DNA from: an uncultured Eubacteriales bacterium
GTDB lineage: Bacteria > Bacillota > Clostridia > Peptostreptococcales > Anaerovoracaceae
NCBI GenBank assembly: GCA_902779185.1
Contig: CACZAM010000010.1
Coordinates: forward strand, 62,001-126,000
Length of the DNA stretch: 64,000 nt
Direction of reading: 5' to 3'
Shown here: positions 42,432-50,331 of the stretch, in pieces
Layout: every line of letters begins with the position of its first letter
Numbering within the stretch: the stretch's first letter is position 1
Program-made: the position numbers and the translations under genes
The notes under the pieces: model-generated
Database searches by the model: none
Seen by the model: only the letters and a program-made list of their open reading frames with translations
Told to the model about the DNA's origin: nothing

Positions 42432-43406
42432 ATGACTGAAAAAAGAGTAATGAAGCTTGCCTCCAGAGGCAAGAGGTTCGGAGCAGCATGCATCGATTTC
42501 GTAGTGCCGTTCATAAGTTATCTGCTGTATACTGCCGTGATGGCAGCAAACGGCATCAGGCCCTTGTTCCCTGGGTATGGATATAACGATCCTTTCGGGT
42601 ATGGCTATGGATACGGTTACGGTTATGGGTATGAAATCGGAAGAAATCACCTTAACGGGGCTTCTTCTGTGATCATGGCGATCATTTTTCTCTTTCTTAT
42701 TGCATATATCGCTGTGGAGTTTGTCTTTTTCGCGAAAGGCAAGACCCTCGGCAAGGCCATGTTGGGGCTGCAGGTCGTATCAAGCAATGACGGCAAGCCG
42801 TTCAGATTCTGGAAGATGTTTTTCAGGGAATGCTTTGTAAAAAGCGCGTCCGGTTCTGTCTTCGGACTTGGATATATCTGGATTCTTATCGATGAAAAGA
42901 ACAGAGGCTGGCATGATAAGATCCTTGACTCATATGTGGTGGATCTCAAGGAATCCGAGAAAATGAATCTCAGAAGGCATCTTGAAGAGGCACGTGCTGA
43001 GACTCCGGAACCTGAGCCTGTATCTGAGCCGGTGCCGGATGTAAAGGAAGCGGAAACGGTCATACCTGATGTGCAGATCGTCGAAGCGGAGCCGCTTATC
43101 CCTGATGTACAGATTGACGAAGAACCTGTCATTGAGGTGACGCCGGAAATAGTGGAGGGAGAAACTGAAACGGCGGTCGAAGAAACGGCAGCAGATGAGG
43201 TGAATATTGCCGTAGAAGCAGAAGCCGGGACCGACGGGGAGATCACAGATGATGATTTACCTGAAAAACCTGAGCTGAACATGTCGATGAAAAAGGAGGA
43301 GCTCCTTGAGGCGGCACGGGAAAGAGGCGTAAAGGTCAGCCCGCGAGCAACCAAGGCCGCGATCATCGAGGCAATAGAAAAAGCAGAAGAAGCCGATAAC
43401 CAGTAA
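42432..43406 (+). CDS. RDD-family membrane protein with Gly-Tyr repeat, acidic linker and SAP-like C-terminus
   Basis: 324 residues. Residues about 10-170 form an RDD domain (RGKRFGAACIDFVVPFISYLLY; GKTLGKAMLGLQVVSSNDGKPFRFWKMFFREC), with two or three membrane helices. Between helices 1 and 2 is a run of alternating Gly-Tyr (about residues 56-67, bases 42598-42633). Residues 180-280 are acidic and Pro/Val-rich with a repeated IPDVQI. The last ~40 residues (KKEELLEAARERGVKVSPRATKAAIIEAIE) look like a SAP/HeH or Rho-N-type helical domain. Such a three-part protein is unusual; function unknown. Confidence 0.82.
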   Translation: MTEKRVMKLASRGKRFGAACIDFVVPFISYLLYTAVMAANGIRPLFPGYGYNDPFGYGYGYGYGYGYEIGRNHLNGASSVIMAIIFLFLIAYIAVEFVFFAKGKTLGKAMLGLQVVSSNDGKPFRFWKMFFRECFVKSASGSVFGLGYIWILIDEKNRGWHDKILDSYVVDLKESEKMNLRRHLEEARAETPEPEPVSEPVPDVKEAETVIPDVQIVEAEPLIPDVQIDEEPVIEVTPEIVEGETETAVEETAADEVNIAVEAEAGTDGEITDDDLPEKPELNMSMKKEELLEAARERGVKVSPRATKAAIIEAIEKAEEADNQ

Positions 43407-43424
43407 AAGAGAAAGATTGTACAA

Positions 43425-44150
43425 ATGAAAAAAACAGGCAAGATCGTACACAACGACAATCTTGTTCGCGATATATACAAGATGACATTCGATATGGGGG
43501 AGTGCGATTTCAGACTTCCCGGTCAATATGCTATGATAGAAGCAGGAGGGGTGCGCAGGCCTTATCAGGTGTGCGACTTTGACAGCAACAGGTTTACCGT
43601 GGTATTCCCGGCTGACGGAAAGGAAAGCAGAATACTCGCTTCGCTCGGCCCGGGCGAGGAAGTCACGGTCACAATGGGGCTCGGAAACGGATTTGATCTG
43701 GACGCGATGCCTGAAGAAGTACTTCTGGTGGCGGATGACCTCGGAATACCTGAGATGCTTGGACTCTCCCGTGCTCTTTTGGTACGCGGCATAAAATGCA
43801 AGCTCATCCTCAGCTATCCGAGCAAGAAGGATATCTACATGCTTGATTCTTTCAGGTATCTGGTGAATGAGATCGAAGTGCTGACGCTTGACGGAAGCAA
43901 TGGCAGAGAAGGAAATGCGTCGGACGCAGTAAGGCACGTGCCTTATATCTGCGCAAGCGGTTCTCTCAGCATGCTGAAATCGCTTTCCGATAAATCTGAT
44001 GCCGGTCAGTTCAGTATGAGCAGCACTGTACTTGCCGAATCTGCTGACTATGATGACTGCTTCATAGAAACCACGGAAGGAAGGCTCAACTGCAGTGATG
44101 CAGGTCCGGTTTTTGATAAGAACATAATCAGATGGGACATGCTTGTCTGA
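43425..44150 (+). CDS. PyrK-like flavoprotein with degenerate iron-sulfur site
   Basis: 241 residues. The fold of the dihydroorotate dehydrogenase electron-transfer subunit is recognisable: VRRPYQVCDF at the flavin-binding strand, GPGEEVTVTMGLGNGFDL, and a C-terminal AGPVFDKNIIRWD that matches the family end (DGPVF). PyrK normally has four Fe-S cysteines (CxxxxCxxC...C). Here only Cys212 and Cys223 remain; the first two positions are Ala or Ser and Tyr209. The NAD loop is also altered to VADDLGIPEM. There is no pyrD beside it. Likely a divergent electron-transfer or regulatory protein rather than true PyrK. Confidence 0.8.
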   Translation: MKKTGKIVHNDNLVRDIYKMTFDMGECDFRLPGQYAMIEAGGVRRPYQVCDFDSNRFTVVFPADGKESRILASLGPGEEVTVTMGLGNGFDLDAMPEEVLLVADDLGIPEMLGLSRALLVRGIKCKLILSYPSKKDIYMLDSFRYLVNEIEVLTLDGSNGREGNASDAVRHVPYICASGSLSMLKSLSDKSDAGQFSMSSTVLAESADYDDCFIETTEGRLNCSDAGPVFDKNIIRWDMLV

Positions 44151-44178
44151 TCTGAAAAGATAAAGAGAGGTATTGCCG

Positions 44179-45699
44179 ATGTACGCTTTGACGGCAAAAG
44201 GAATGAAATACATGGATCAGTACGCTTCGCAGGCTGGGCTTCCCGGCGTTGTTCTCATGGAGAACGCCGCAAGGGGAGTCGCTGATGAAGTGGCTGAAAG
44301 GATCCCTGATAAATCCGCGAGGATACTCGTGCTCGCCGGACACGGAAACAACGGCGGGGATGCAGTAGCCGCAGCCAGATGGCTTGCCCAGAAGGGATAT
44401 ACAGGCATCAGTGTATATTTTGCCGGCAGGATCGACAAAGCCAGTGATGAGCTGAAGCGTCAGATGAGCGTACTTGTAAACTCCCACAGAGACGTCAGGA
44501 TATCCGGACTCAGGGGTGTGGAACGCAATATCCTCAACGCAAAATATGACTGCATTATCGACGGCATCTACGGTATCGGACTGAATAAAGCGCTGGGAGA
44601 TGACGACATAAGGCTTGTAAAATACATTAACTCAAAAACCGGTTACAAGGTGGCGATCGATATCCCTTCGGGACTGAATGCCACGAGCGGTCTCATAATG
44701 GGAGAGGCTGTAAGAGCAGATCTTACAGTCACATTCGGATGCTACAAGACCGGAATGTTTTTCGGAGCTGGCAGGGAGTGCTGCGGGGAAGTCAAAGTTG
44801 TGGATATCGGCCTCATGAATGACGGTTACGATAATGTCAGCGACAAACTGGAGGTGCTCGACAGAGCGTTCCTTGACAGCACGATCTCAGGCGCTCTTGC
44901 GCCGCGCGCAGAAAACAGCCATAAAGGAACCTTCGGTACTGTCGGTCTGGTAATAAGCTCAAACGGCATGCTGGGAGCAGGCATGCTCGCTGCGAAAGCA
45001 GCATACAGGGCAGGATGCGGTCTTGTAAAGATCTTCTGTCCGTCGAAATATACGGGATTTTTCAATGTTTCCATACCTGAGGCAGTGGCGGTTCCTTACA
45101 AGCCTGACGATGTACTGGGAGCCTTTGAAGGATTCAGGGATGGCGTGGATGTCATCCTTATAGGTCCCGGACTCAGGGAGGACTCGGTCGGCAGGCTGCT
45201 AGTAAAGCAGATACTGGCAGGCAAAAAGCCGGCGGTGTTCGATGCCGGAGCGCTCAATCTCATAGCAAAAAATCTCAAGTCGCTGCGAAAAAGGAAATGC
45301 CAGTGCGTAATAACACCACATCTCGGTGAGATGGCAAGACTGTGCGGTGAGGATATCAACATAGTTGCAAGGAGCAGGATAGGCTATACGCGCAAGTTTG
45401 CTGAGAAGTTCGAGGTGAGCATGGTAGTCAAGTCCGATGTTTCGCTCATAGCGCTGAGAGATGCCGGAAGCGGTCAAAAGCTCTACCTGAATACAGTAGG
45501 AAACTCGGGTCTCGCGACCGCGGGTTCAGGAGATGTCCTGGCAGGAGTAATCGCATCGCTCATTGCTCAGGGCAACACACTGGATACGAGTCTTATGTAC
45601 GGGGTGATGATACACGGGAAAGCGGCAGAGAAGTTTGCTCAGGACAGCAATTCCAGACGCAAAATGATGGCCGGAGATATTATTGACAATCTCTTCTGA
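44179..45699 (+). CDS. nnr: Bifunctional NAD(P)HX epimerase/dehydratase
   Basis: 506 residues from the ATG at 44179, chosen because the ribosome site (AAAGAGAGG, 44162-44170) is 8 bases before it and only 2 from the alternative TTG. It repairs hydrated NADH/NADPH. The N-terminal epimerase has GHGNNGGDAVAAARWL and IDIPSGLNA; the C-terminal ADP/ATP-dependent dehydratase has KGTFGTVGLVI and NSGLATAGSGDVLAGVI, and PHLGEMARL. Full-length two-domain protein as in E. coli YjeF. The rpsU promoter lies within its last codons. Confidence 0.93.
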   Translation: MYALTAKGMKYMDQYASQAGLPGVVLMENAARGVADEVAERIPDKSARILVLAGHGNNGGDAVAAARWLAQKGYTGISVYFAGRIDKASDELKRQMSVLVNSHRDVRISGLRGVERNILNAKYDCIIDGIYGIGLNKALGDDDIRLVKYINSKTGYKVAIDIPSGLNATSGLIMGEAVRADLTVTFGCYKTGMFFGAGRECCGEVKVVDIGLMNDGYDNVSDKLEVLDRAFLDSTISGALAPRAENSHKGTFGTVGLVISSNGMLGAGMLAAKAAYRAGCGLVKIFCPSKYTGFFNVSIPEAVAVPYKPDDVLGAFEGFRDGVDVILIGPGLREDSVGRLLVKQILAGKKPAVFDAGALNLIAKNLKSLRKRKCQCVITPHLGEMARLCGEDINIVARSRIGYTRKFAEKFEVSMVVKSDVSLIALRDAGSGQKLYLNTVGNSGLATAGSGDVLAGVIASLIAQGNTLDTSLMYGVMIHGKAAEKFAQDSNSRRKMMAGDIIDNLF

Positions 45700-45711
45700 G
45701 AGTAGTACAAT
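45683..45711 (+). promoter_or_regulatory. rpsU promoter inside the 3' end of nnr
   Basis: TTGACA (45683-45688), 17 bases, TACAAT (45706-45711): a strong match. Start near 45718 gives a leader of about 53 bases before rpsU. Confidence 0.75.
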
Positions 45712-45770
45712 CACTTCGTTGCGGTCGTAAACCGCGATAATCCCATGACGAACGGAGGTGAGACAAGAAT

Positions 45771-45950
45771 ATGGCACAGGTAATAGTAAGAGAAAACGAG
45801 AGCCTGGAGAGTGCTCTTAAGAGATTTAAGAGATCTTGCGCTCGCGACGGCGTTATGGCAGAGCTGCGTAAGAGAGAGCACTACGAGAAGCCGAGTGTAA
45901 GACGTAAAAAGAAGTCTGAGGCTGCACGTAAGAAAGCTCGTAAGTATTAA
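45771..45950 (+). CDS. rpsU: 30S ribosomal protein S21
   Basis: 59 residues, short enough to be missed by length cut-offs. The sequence [19 protein letters not shown] is the S21 signature, and the C-terminal half is Lys/Arg-rich ([16 protein letters not shown]). A near-perfect GGAGGTGAG precedes the ATG. It has its own promoter and a strong terminator, so it is a separate unit upstream of yqeY, the order usual in Firmicutes. Confidence 0.97.
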   Translation: MAQVIVRENESLESALKRFKRSCARDGVMAELRKREHYEKPSVRRKKKSEAARKKARKY

Positions 45951-45963
45951 TAACAAAACAGAG

Positions 45964-45995
45964 ATGCGAACCGGCTTTTACAGGTTCGCATTTTT
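45964..45995 (+). terminator. Terminator of rpsU
   Basis: A 9-bp stem ATGCGAACC/GGTTCGCAT (45964-45972, 45983-45991) with a 10-base loop and TTTTT. Confidence 0.9.
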
Positions 45996-46023
45996 CTTAA
46001 CAGGATAAAAAGGAGAAAATGCA

Positions 46024-46479
46024 ATGGGTCTTAAAGAACAGCTTATGCAGGACTATAAGGACGCGATGAAAAGCGCTGATGTCCTTAAGAAAAACACAGT
46101 AAACATGGTAAGAGCCGCCATTAAGCAGTATGAAGTGGATCAGAGAGTCACTCTCGATGATGACGCGGACATCGTAAAGATAATCAAGAAGCAGGTAAAG
46201 ATGAGGGCCGATGCGCTTGAGGACTTCGCAAAGGCCGGCAGAGATGACATGGTAGACGGCTACAAGAAGGAGATCGAGATACTGAAGTCCTATCTGCCTG
46301 AAGAGATGGGCGAAGAAGAGATTAAGGCAAAGGTAAAGGAGATCGCAGAAAAGCTGGATATCGAAGCCAACATGAAGAACATGGGCAAGCTGATGAAGAG
46401 CACCATGGCAGAGCTCAAGGACAAGGCTGACGGATCCGCTGTCAACAAGGCTGTGAAGGAATTCCTCAGCGGCAAGTAA
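46024..46479 (+). CDS. yqeY: GatB/YqeY domain protein
   Basis: 151 residues. A helical protein related to the tRNA-binding tail of the GatB amidotransferase subunit (LKEQLMQDYKDAMKSADVLKK; KSYLPEEMGEEEIKAKV; GKLMKSTMAELKDKADGSAV). The exact role is not settled. AAAAGGAGA precedes the ATG. Its position between rpsU and phoH is the conserved clostridial order. Confidence 0.93.
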   Translation: MGLKEQLMQDYKDAMKSADVLKKNTVNMVRAAIKQYEVDQRVTLDDDADIVKIIKKQVKMRADALEDFAKAGRDDMVDGYKKEIEILKSYLPEEMGEEEIKAKVKEIAEKLDIEANMKNMGKLMKSTMAELKDKADGSAVNKAVKEFLSGK

Positions 46480-46507
46480 TATCCGGTACGGATCACAGAA
46501 GGAGTAT

Positions 46508-47500
46508 ATGGATTACAAACTGAACATACCAGAAGAGATCAACATACAGGGACTTTTCGGCAACTATGATGCCAATATCCGCTCCGTGGAGAAGTTCACG
46601 GGCACGGAAATATCCCTGCGCGATAATGTGCTTACAATAAGGGGCAGGGATCCCGAGCTTGCCGCGCGCATCATCGCCAGACTGATCGAAGCTCTCAGCA
46701 TCGAACCGGAACTCGATCCGCAGAAGCTCAGCTATCTCATAGAGATGGAGGCAGGTGGAAAGAGCTTTGATGAGCAGAAGGCATCGCGCGACATCATATG
46801 CTATACACACACCGGAAGACCTCTCAAGCCGAAGACACAGGCGCAGAAGGATTACGTGGACAATATCCGCGCAGTGGACATGGTGTTCGGCATAGGACCG
46901 GCAGGAACAGGCAAGACGTATCTGGCCTGCGCAATGGCGATAAATGCCTATAAGAACAAGGAAGTGGAGAGGATAATCCTGACAAGGCCGGCGGTGGAAG
47001 CCGGAGAGCGTCTGGGATTCCTTCCGGGCGACATGCAGGAGAAGGTGGACCCTTATCTCAGGCCGCTGTATGATGCTCTTTATGACGTTCTGGGCATCGA
47101 GGCAGCCGCAAGGCTCAGGGAGAAGGGCGTGATCGAGGTAGTGCCGCTTGCCTACATGAGAGGACGCACGCTCGATAACGCGTTCATAATCCTTGACGAA
47201 GCGCAGAATACCACACGTGAGCAGATGAAGATGTTCCTGACTCGAATGGGCTTCAACTCAAAGGTCGTTGTGACCGGCGATATCACGCAGATAGACCTTC
47301 CGTCCGGTACCGTATCGGGACTCAGGGAGGCCCGCAAGGTCCTAAGCGGTGTTGAAGGCATAAGGTTCAACACATTTACAGAGGTCGACGTAGTTAGGCA
47401 TGAGCTCGTAAAGCGCATCATCAGGGCATACGATTCGTATGACAACAAAAACAGAGTGAGAGCCACCACTTCAAAGGGCAACAAGGTCAGCGACAGGTGA
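46508..47500 (+). CDS. phoH: PhoH-family ATPase
   Basis: 330 residues. The N-terminal ~100 residues form a KH-like RNA-binding region (VEKFTGTEISLRDNVLTIRG). The P-loop ATPase has Walker A GPAGTGKTYLA (130-140), TRPAVEAGERLGFLPGDMQEKVDPYLRPLYD, and Walker B AFIILDEAQN. PhoH proteins pair with YbeY in RNA metabolism and are usually encoded together, as here, 3 bases upstream of ybeY. Confidence 0.95.
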   Translation: MDYKLNIPEEINIQGLFGNYDANIRSVEKFTGTEISLRDNVLTIRGRDPELAARIIARLIEALSIEPELDPQKLSYLIEMEAGGKSFDEQKASRDIICYTHTGRPLKPKTQAQKDYVDNIRAVDMVFGIGPAGTGKTYLACAMAINAYKNKEVERIILTRPAVEAGERLGFLPGDMQEKVDPYLRPLYDALYDVLGIEAAARLREKGVIEVVPLAYMRGRTLDNAFIILDEAQNTTREQMKMFLTRMGFNSKVVVTGDITQIDLPSGTVSGLREARKVLSGVEGIRFNTFTEVDVVRHELVKRIIRAYDSYDNKNRVRATTSKGNKVSDR

Positions 47501-47503
47501 TTT

Positions 47504-47998
47504 ATGCAGATAGTATTCAACGACGAATTTGATAAACTTACACCTGAGATGTGGAATCTCATGGAGAGGGCGGCAGATATAGCGCTCAGGACGGAGTTCA
47601 GCGAACTTGAGAACATCGATCTTGAGAATGAGCCGGAGCTCGGCGTGACAATCGTTAACGACAGCGAGATACTCGAGCTCAACCGCGAATACAGAGAGAA
47701 GGACAGCGTTACCGATGTTCTCAGCTTTCCTCAGTTTGAAGGCCACGAAGACCTTCTTGAAGACCTGCTGGATGATGAAGCAGAAACTCTCATAGGAGAT
47801 GTCGTGATCTGCTTTGAGCAGGCGGAGAGGCAGGCAGAAGAGTTCGGAACCGGACTTACGCGGGAAATGCTTTACCTTTTTGTGCACAGTGTGATGCACC
47901 TGTTTGGTTACGACCATATGGAAGACGAAGAAAAAGCAGTGATGCGTGCCCGTGAAGAAGAAGTGCTGTCAGCGATAGGAGTCAAAAGAAAAAAGTGA
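47504..47998 (+). CDS. ybeY: rRNA maturation endonuclease YbeY
   Basis: 164 residues. The zinc motif HxxxHxxxxxH is in HSVMHLFGYDH (His128, His132, His138). VTDVLSFPQFE and IGDVVICFEQAERQAEEFG are conserved. It processes the 3' end of 16S rRNA and aids ribosome quality control. Overlaps era by the GTGA at 47995-47998. Confidence 0.95.
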   Translation: MQIVFNDEFDKLTPEMWNLMERAADIALRTEFSELENIDLENEPELGVTIVNDSEILELNREYREKDSVTDVLSFPQFEGHEDLLEDLLDDEAETLIGDVVICFEQAERQAEEFGTGLTREMLYLFVHSVMHLFGYDHMEDEEKAVMRAREEEVLSAIGVKRKK

Positions 47999-48903
47999 AA
48001 TCAGGATTCATAGGGATAGCAGGCAGGCCGAATGTCGGCAAGTCCACATTGATGAACAAAATGCTGGGTGAGAAGATCGCCATTACTTCGGCAAAGCCTC
48101 AGACAACTTTGAACAGGATAACCGGGATCTACACGGACCTCGGCTATGATAATGGCAGCGGTCTGCAGATGGTGTTCCTCGATACGCCGGGGATACACAA
48201 ACCGCATAACAAGCTCGGCCAGGCCATAAACGAAACAGCCGTAAACACTCTGGGCAGTGTTGACGTTGTTTTGCTTATTGTCGACGGGACCCTGGACTTC
48301 GGAAGAGGTGACGAAGCGATAATCAGATTGCTTGAAAACACCTCCGCGCCTAAGATACTGGCTATAAATAAGACTGATCTGATCGGACCGGAAAAGTATC
48401 TTGAACTGTACAACAGATACGAAAGCACGGGCCTTTTTGATGATATATACGGAGTTTCTGCTCTTAAGGGCGACAACATCGACATGCTGCGCGACAGACT
48501 CGCGGGATACATGAATGAAGGACCGATGTACTATCCTGACGATATCGCGACCGAAGATCCTGCAAGGTTTATAGTGAGCGAGATCATACGGGAAAAGCTT
48601 ATGAACTACCTCGACGATGAGGTCCCGCACGGAGTCTTCGTTGAGATCGAGTCATTTACTGAGCCTGAGGATCCGCGCGCCGCAGTGGAGATCTCTGCTG
48701 TGATTTACTGTGAAAAGAAATCCCATAAAGGGATCATAATCGGAAAGGGCGGAAGCAAACTTAAAGGTGTAGGAAAGGCCGCACGTCTCGAGATAGAGGA
48801 TCTTCTTGGCCGCAAGGTTTTTCTCAGCCTTTTTGTAAAGGTAAAGGAAGGCTGGCGCGATTCCGAGAAAACAATACGCAGCTGGGGATATAAGGACGAA
48901 TAA
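47995..48903 (+). CDS. era: GTPase Era
   Basis: 302 residues from a GTG start overlapping the ybeY stop (GTGA). Binds 16S rRNA during 30S assembly. G1 [13 protein letters not shown]2 PQTTLNRITGIYTD, G3 DTPGIHKP, G4 NKTD, and the C-terminal KH domain (GKGGSKLKGVGKAARLEIEDLLGRKVFLSLFVKV). In standard phoH-ybeY-era-recO order. Confidence 0.96.
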   Translation: MKSGFIGIAGRPNVGKSTLMNKMLGEKIAITSAKPQTTLNRITGIYTDLGYDNGSGLQMVFLDTPGIHKPHNKLGQAINETAVNTLGSVDVVLLIVDGTLDFGRGDEAIIRLLENTSAPKILAINKTDLIGPEKYLELYNRYESTGLFDDIYGVSALKGDNIDMLRDRLAGYMNEGPMYYPDDIATEDPARFIVSEIIREKLMNYLDDEVPHGVFVEIESFTEPEDPRAAVEISAVIYCEKKSHKGIIIGKGGSKLKGVGKAARLEIEDLLGRKVFLSLFVKVKEGWRDSEKTIRSWGYKDE

Positions 48904-48931
48904 AGGGAAGGCCGCACGGCCGGTACTGATT

Positions 48932-49699
48932 ATGATCATTAACACGGAAGGCATAGTATTACGCCAACGAAAAATCGCGAATAACAGACGTATGATCGTC
49001 CTTTTTACGAAGCAGTACGGCAAACTGTCAGCGGGGACTTCCGCAAATGAGAAGTCGCGCAGCAAGGCAGCGCTGGCGCTTCGTCCTTTTACTTATGCTG
49101 AATATGACATATTCAAGGGCAGAGAGGCATACAGTATCAATTCCGCGCAGGTGAACAGGAGCTTCTACTCGATAGGTGAAGATATAGACCGGTTCATGAA
49201 CGCGTCGGCATTCATAGAATACCTCGACAAGGTGCTCGAGGAGGGAGTTCCGGCTCCCCGGCTTTTTGATCTGAGCCTGGAATTCCTGCAGTCTGTTTCG
49301 GAATGCAGCAAGGGCAGCGATACGCTTCTTTGCGCGTTCATAGTCAAGACATTCAGAATGCTTGGCGTTGCGCCTGAGCTTGGATGCTGCGTCAACTGCG
49401 GCAAGGCAGCCGAAAACTTCGGCCCCGGCTTCAGATCCTTCTCTGTTTCGGGAGGAGGCATCATCTGCCCGGAGTGCGCCGGAGAGGAGAAAAGGGAGGC
49501 CGATTCGTTGATTTACAGGCCTGATTTCGATATAATCAATGTGTTTAGGTACTTTGAATCTAAGCCTTTAAAAACCTTTGAAAAAGTAGACCTCAAGCCC
49601 GAAGTTCGCGGCGGGGTCAGAGAGATAATTTCTGAGTATACAGACCGCTATCTCGGTGTGGACGTGCTCAGGCCAGCCATAGGATTGGAGGTACAATAA
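48932..49699 (+). CDS. recO: DNA repair protein RecO
   Basis: 255 residues. RecO anneals single strands and loads RecA in the RecFOR pathway. The N-terminal OB fold starts TEGIVLRQRKIANNRRMIVLFTKQYGKLSA. Residues near 150-190 give a four-cysteine zinc site (CCVNCGK ... CPEC). The ATG at 48932 follows a weak site. It overlaps the next start by one base (49699). Confidence 0.93.
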   Translation: MIINTEGIVLRQRKIANNRRMIVLFTKQYGKLSAGTSANEKSRSKAALALRPFTYAEYDIFKGREAYSINSAQVNRSFYSIGEDIDRFMNASAFIEYLDKVLEEGVPAPRLFDLSLEFLQSVSECSKGSDTLLCAFIVKTFRMLGVAPELGCCVNCGKAAENFGPGFRSFSVSGGGIICPECAGEEKREADSLIYRPDFDIINVFRYFESKPLKTFEKVDLKPEVRGGVREIISEYTDRYLGVDVLRPAIGLEVQ

Positions 49700-50328
49700 T
49701 GGAAATCACACTGGAAAAAATCGAACTTGTAAAGGACAGAACAGGCTCAACTTACGCTGAAGCAAAAGCTGCTCTCGAAGCTGCTGAAGGCAGTGTTGTT
49801 GATGCCATCATCGCGCTCGAAGAAGAGATGAACAAAGAGCATGATAAGGTCGACGGCGGCAGCCTCAAGGACAGCCCGCTGTTTGCCAAGCTCAAGGAGA
49901 TCGTTGACAAGGGCAATGTTTCGAGGATCCTCGTAAGCAAGGGTGAGAAGACTATCGTAAACTTCCCGGTCACAGCCGGAGTCATAGGCGCTCTGCTGGT
50001 ACCATGGGGAGCCATCCTCGGCATAGTTGCCGCAATGGGTACACAGTGCAGCATCGACTTTGTTGATGACAAGGGAAATGTAGTAGACATTGAAGGAAAA
50101 GTCGTTGGAGTATACGACAAGGCAAGAGGCGCCGTAATTAAGAGCGTAGACAAGGCTCAGGACGCGATCAACAAGGATACGCTCGATGAGCTCATGAGCA
50201 CTATCGACAGCTTCGCCAAGAAAGCCGGAAAGACAGTAAAGGAGCTTATCAAGGACGCTTCCGACGCATACAAGCAGAGCGATGCTGAAGATATCATTGA
50301 AGAAGAATTCAAGGACGAGGAGCTGTAA
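49699..50328 (+). CDS. DUF4342 domain protein with N-terminal UBA/TS-N-like helix bundle
   Basis: 209 residues. Residues 1-45 (ITLEKIELVKDRTGSTYAEA, ALEAAEGSVVDAIIALEE) resemble the UBA-like ribosome-binding region of EF-Ts and NAC. Residues about 60-140 match DUF4342, with FPVTAGVIGALLVPWGAIL as a hydrophobic hairpin. The C-terminal third is a charged helix ending in an acidic tail. The ATG at 49699 follows TTGGAGG. It sits between recO and glyQS; its function is unknown, but a ribosome-linked role is possible from the UBA-like part. Confidence 0.82.
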   Translation: MEITLEKIELVKDRTGSTYAEAKAALEAAEGSVVDAIIALEEEMNKEHDKVDGGSLKDSPLFAKLKEIVDKGNVSRILVSKGEKTIVNFPVTAGVIGALLVPWGAILGIVAAMGTQCSIDFVDDKGNVVDIEGKVVGVYDKARGAVIKSVDKAQDAINKDTLDELMSTIDSFAKKAGKTVKELIKDASDAYKQSDAEDIIEEEFKDEEL

Positions 50329-50331
50329 TAT

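Noticed and set aside
44173..44178. TTG start for nnr
   Set aside because: It is only 2 bases from the ribosome site; the ATG at 44179 has proper spacing.
50329..50331. T-box leaders for valS or glyQS
   Set aside because: The genes begin 17 and 3 bases after their neighbours, leaving no room.
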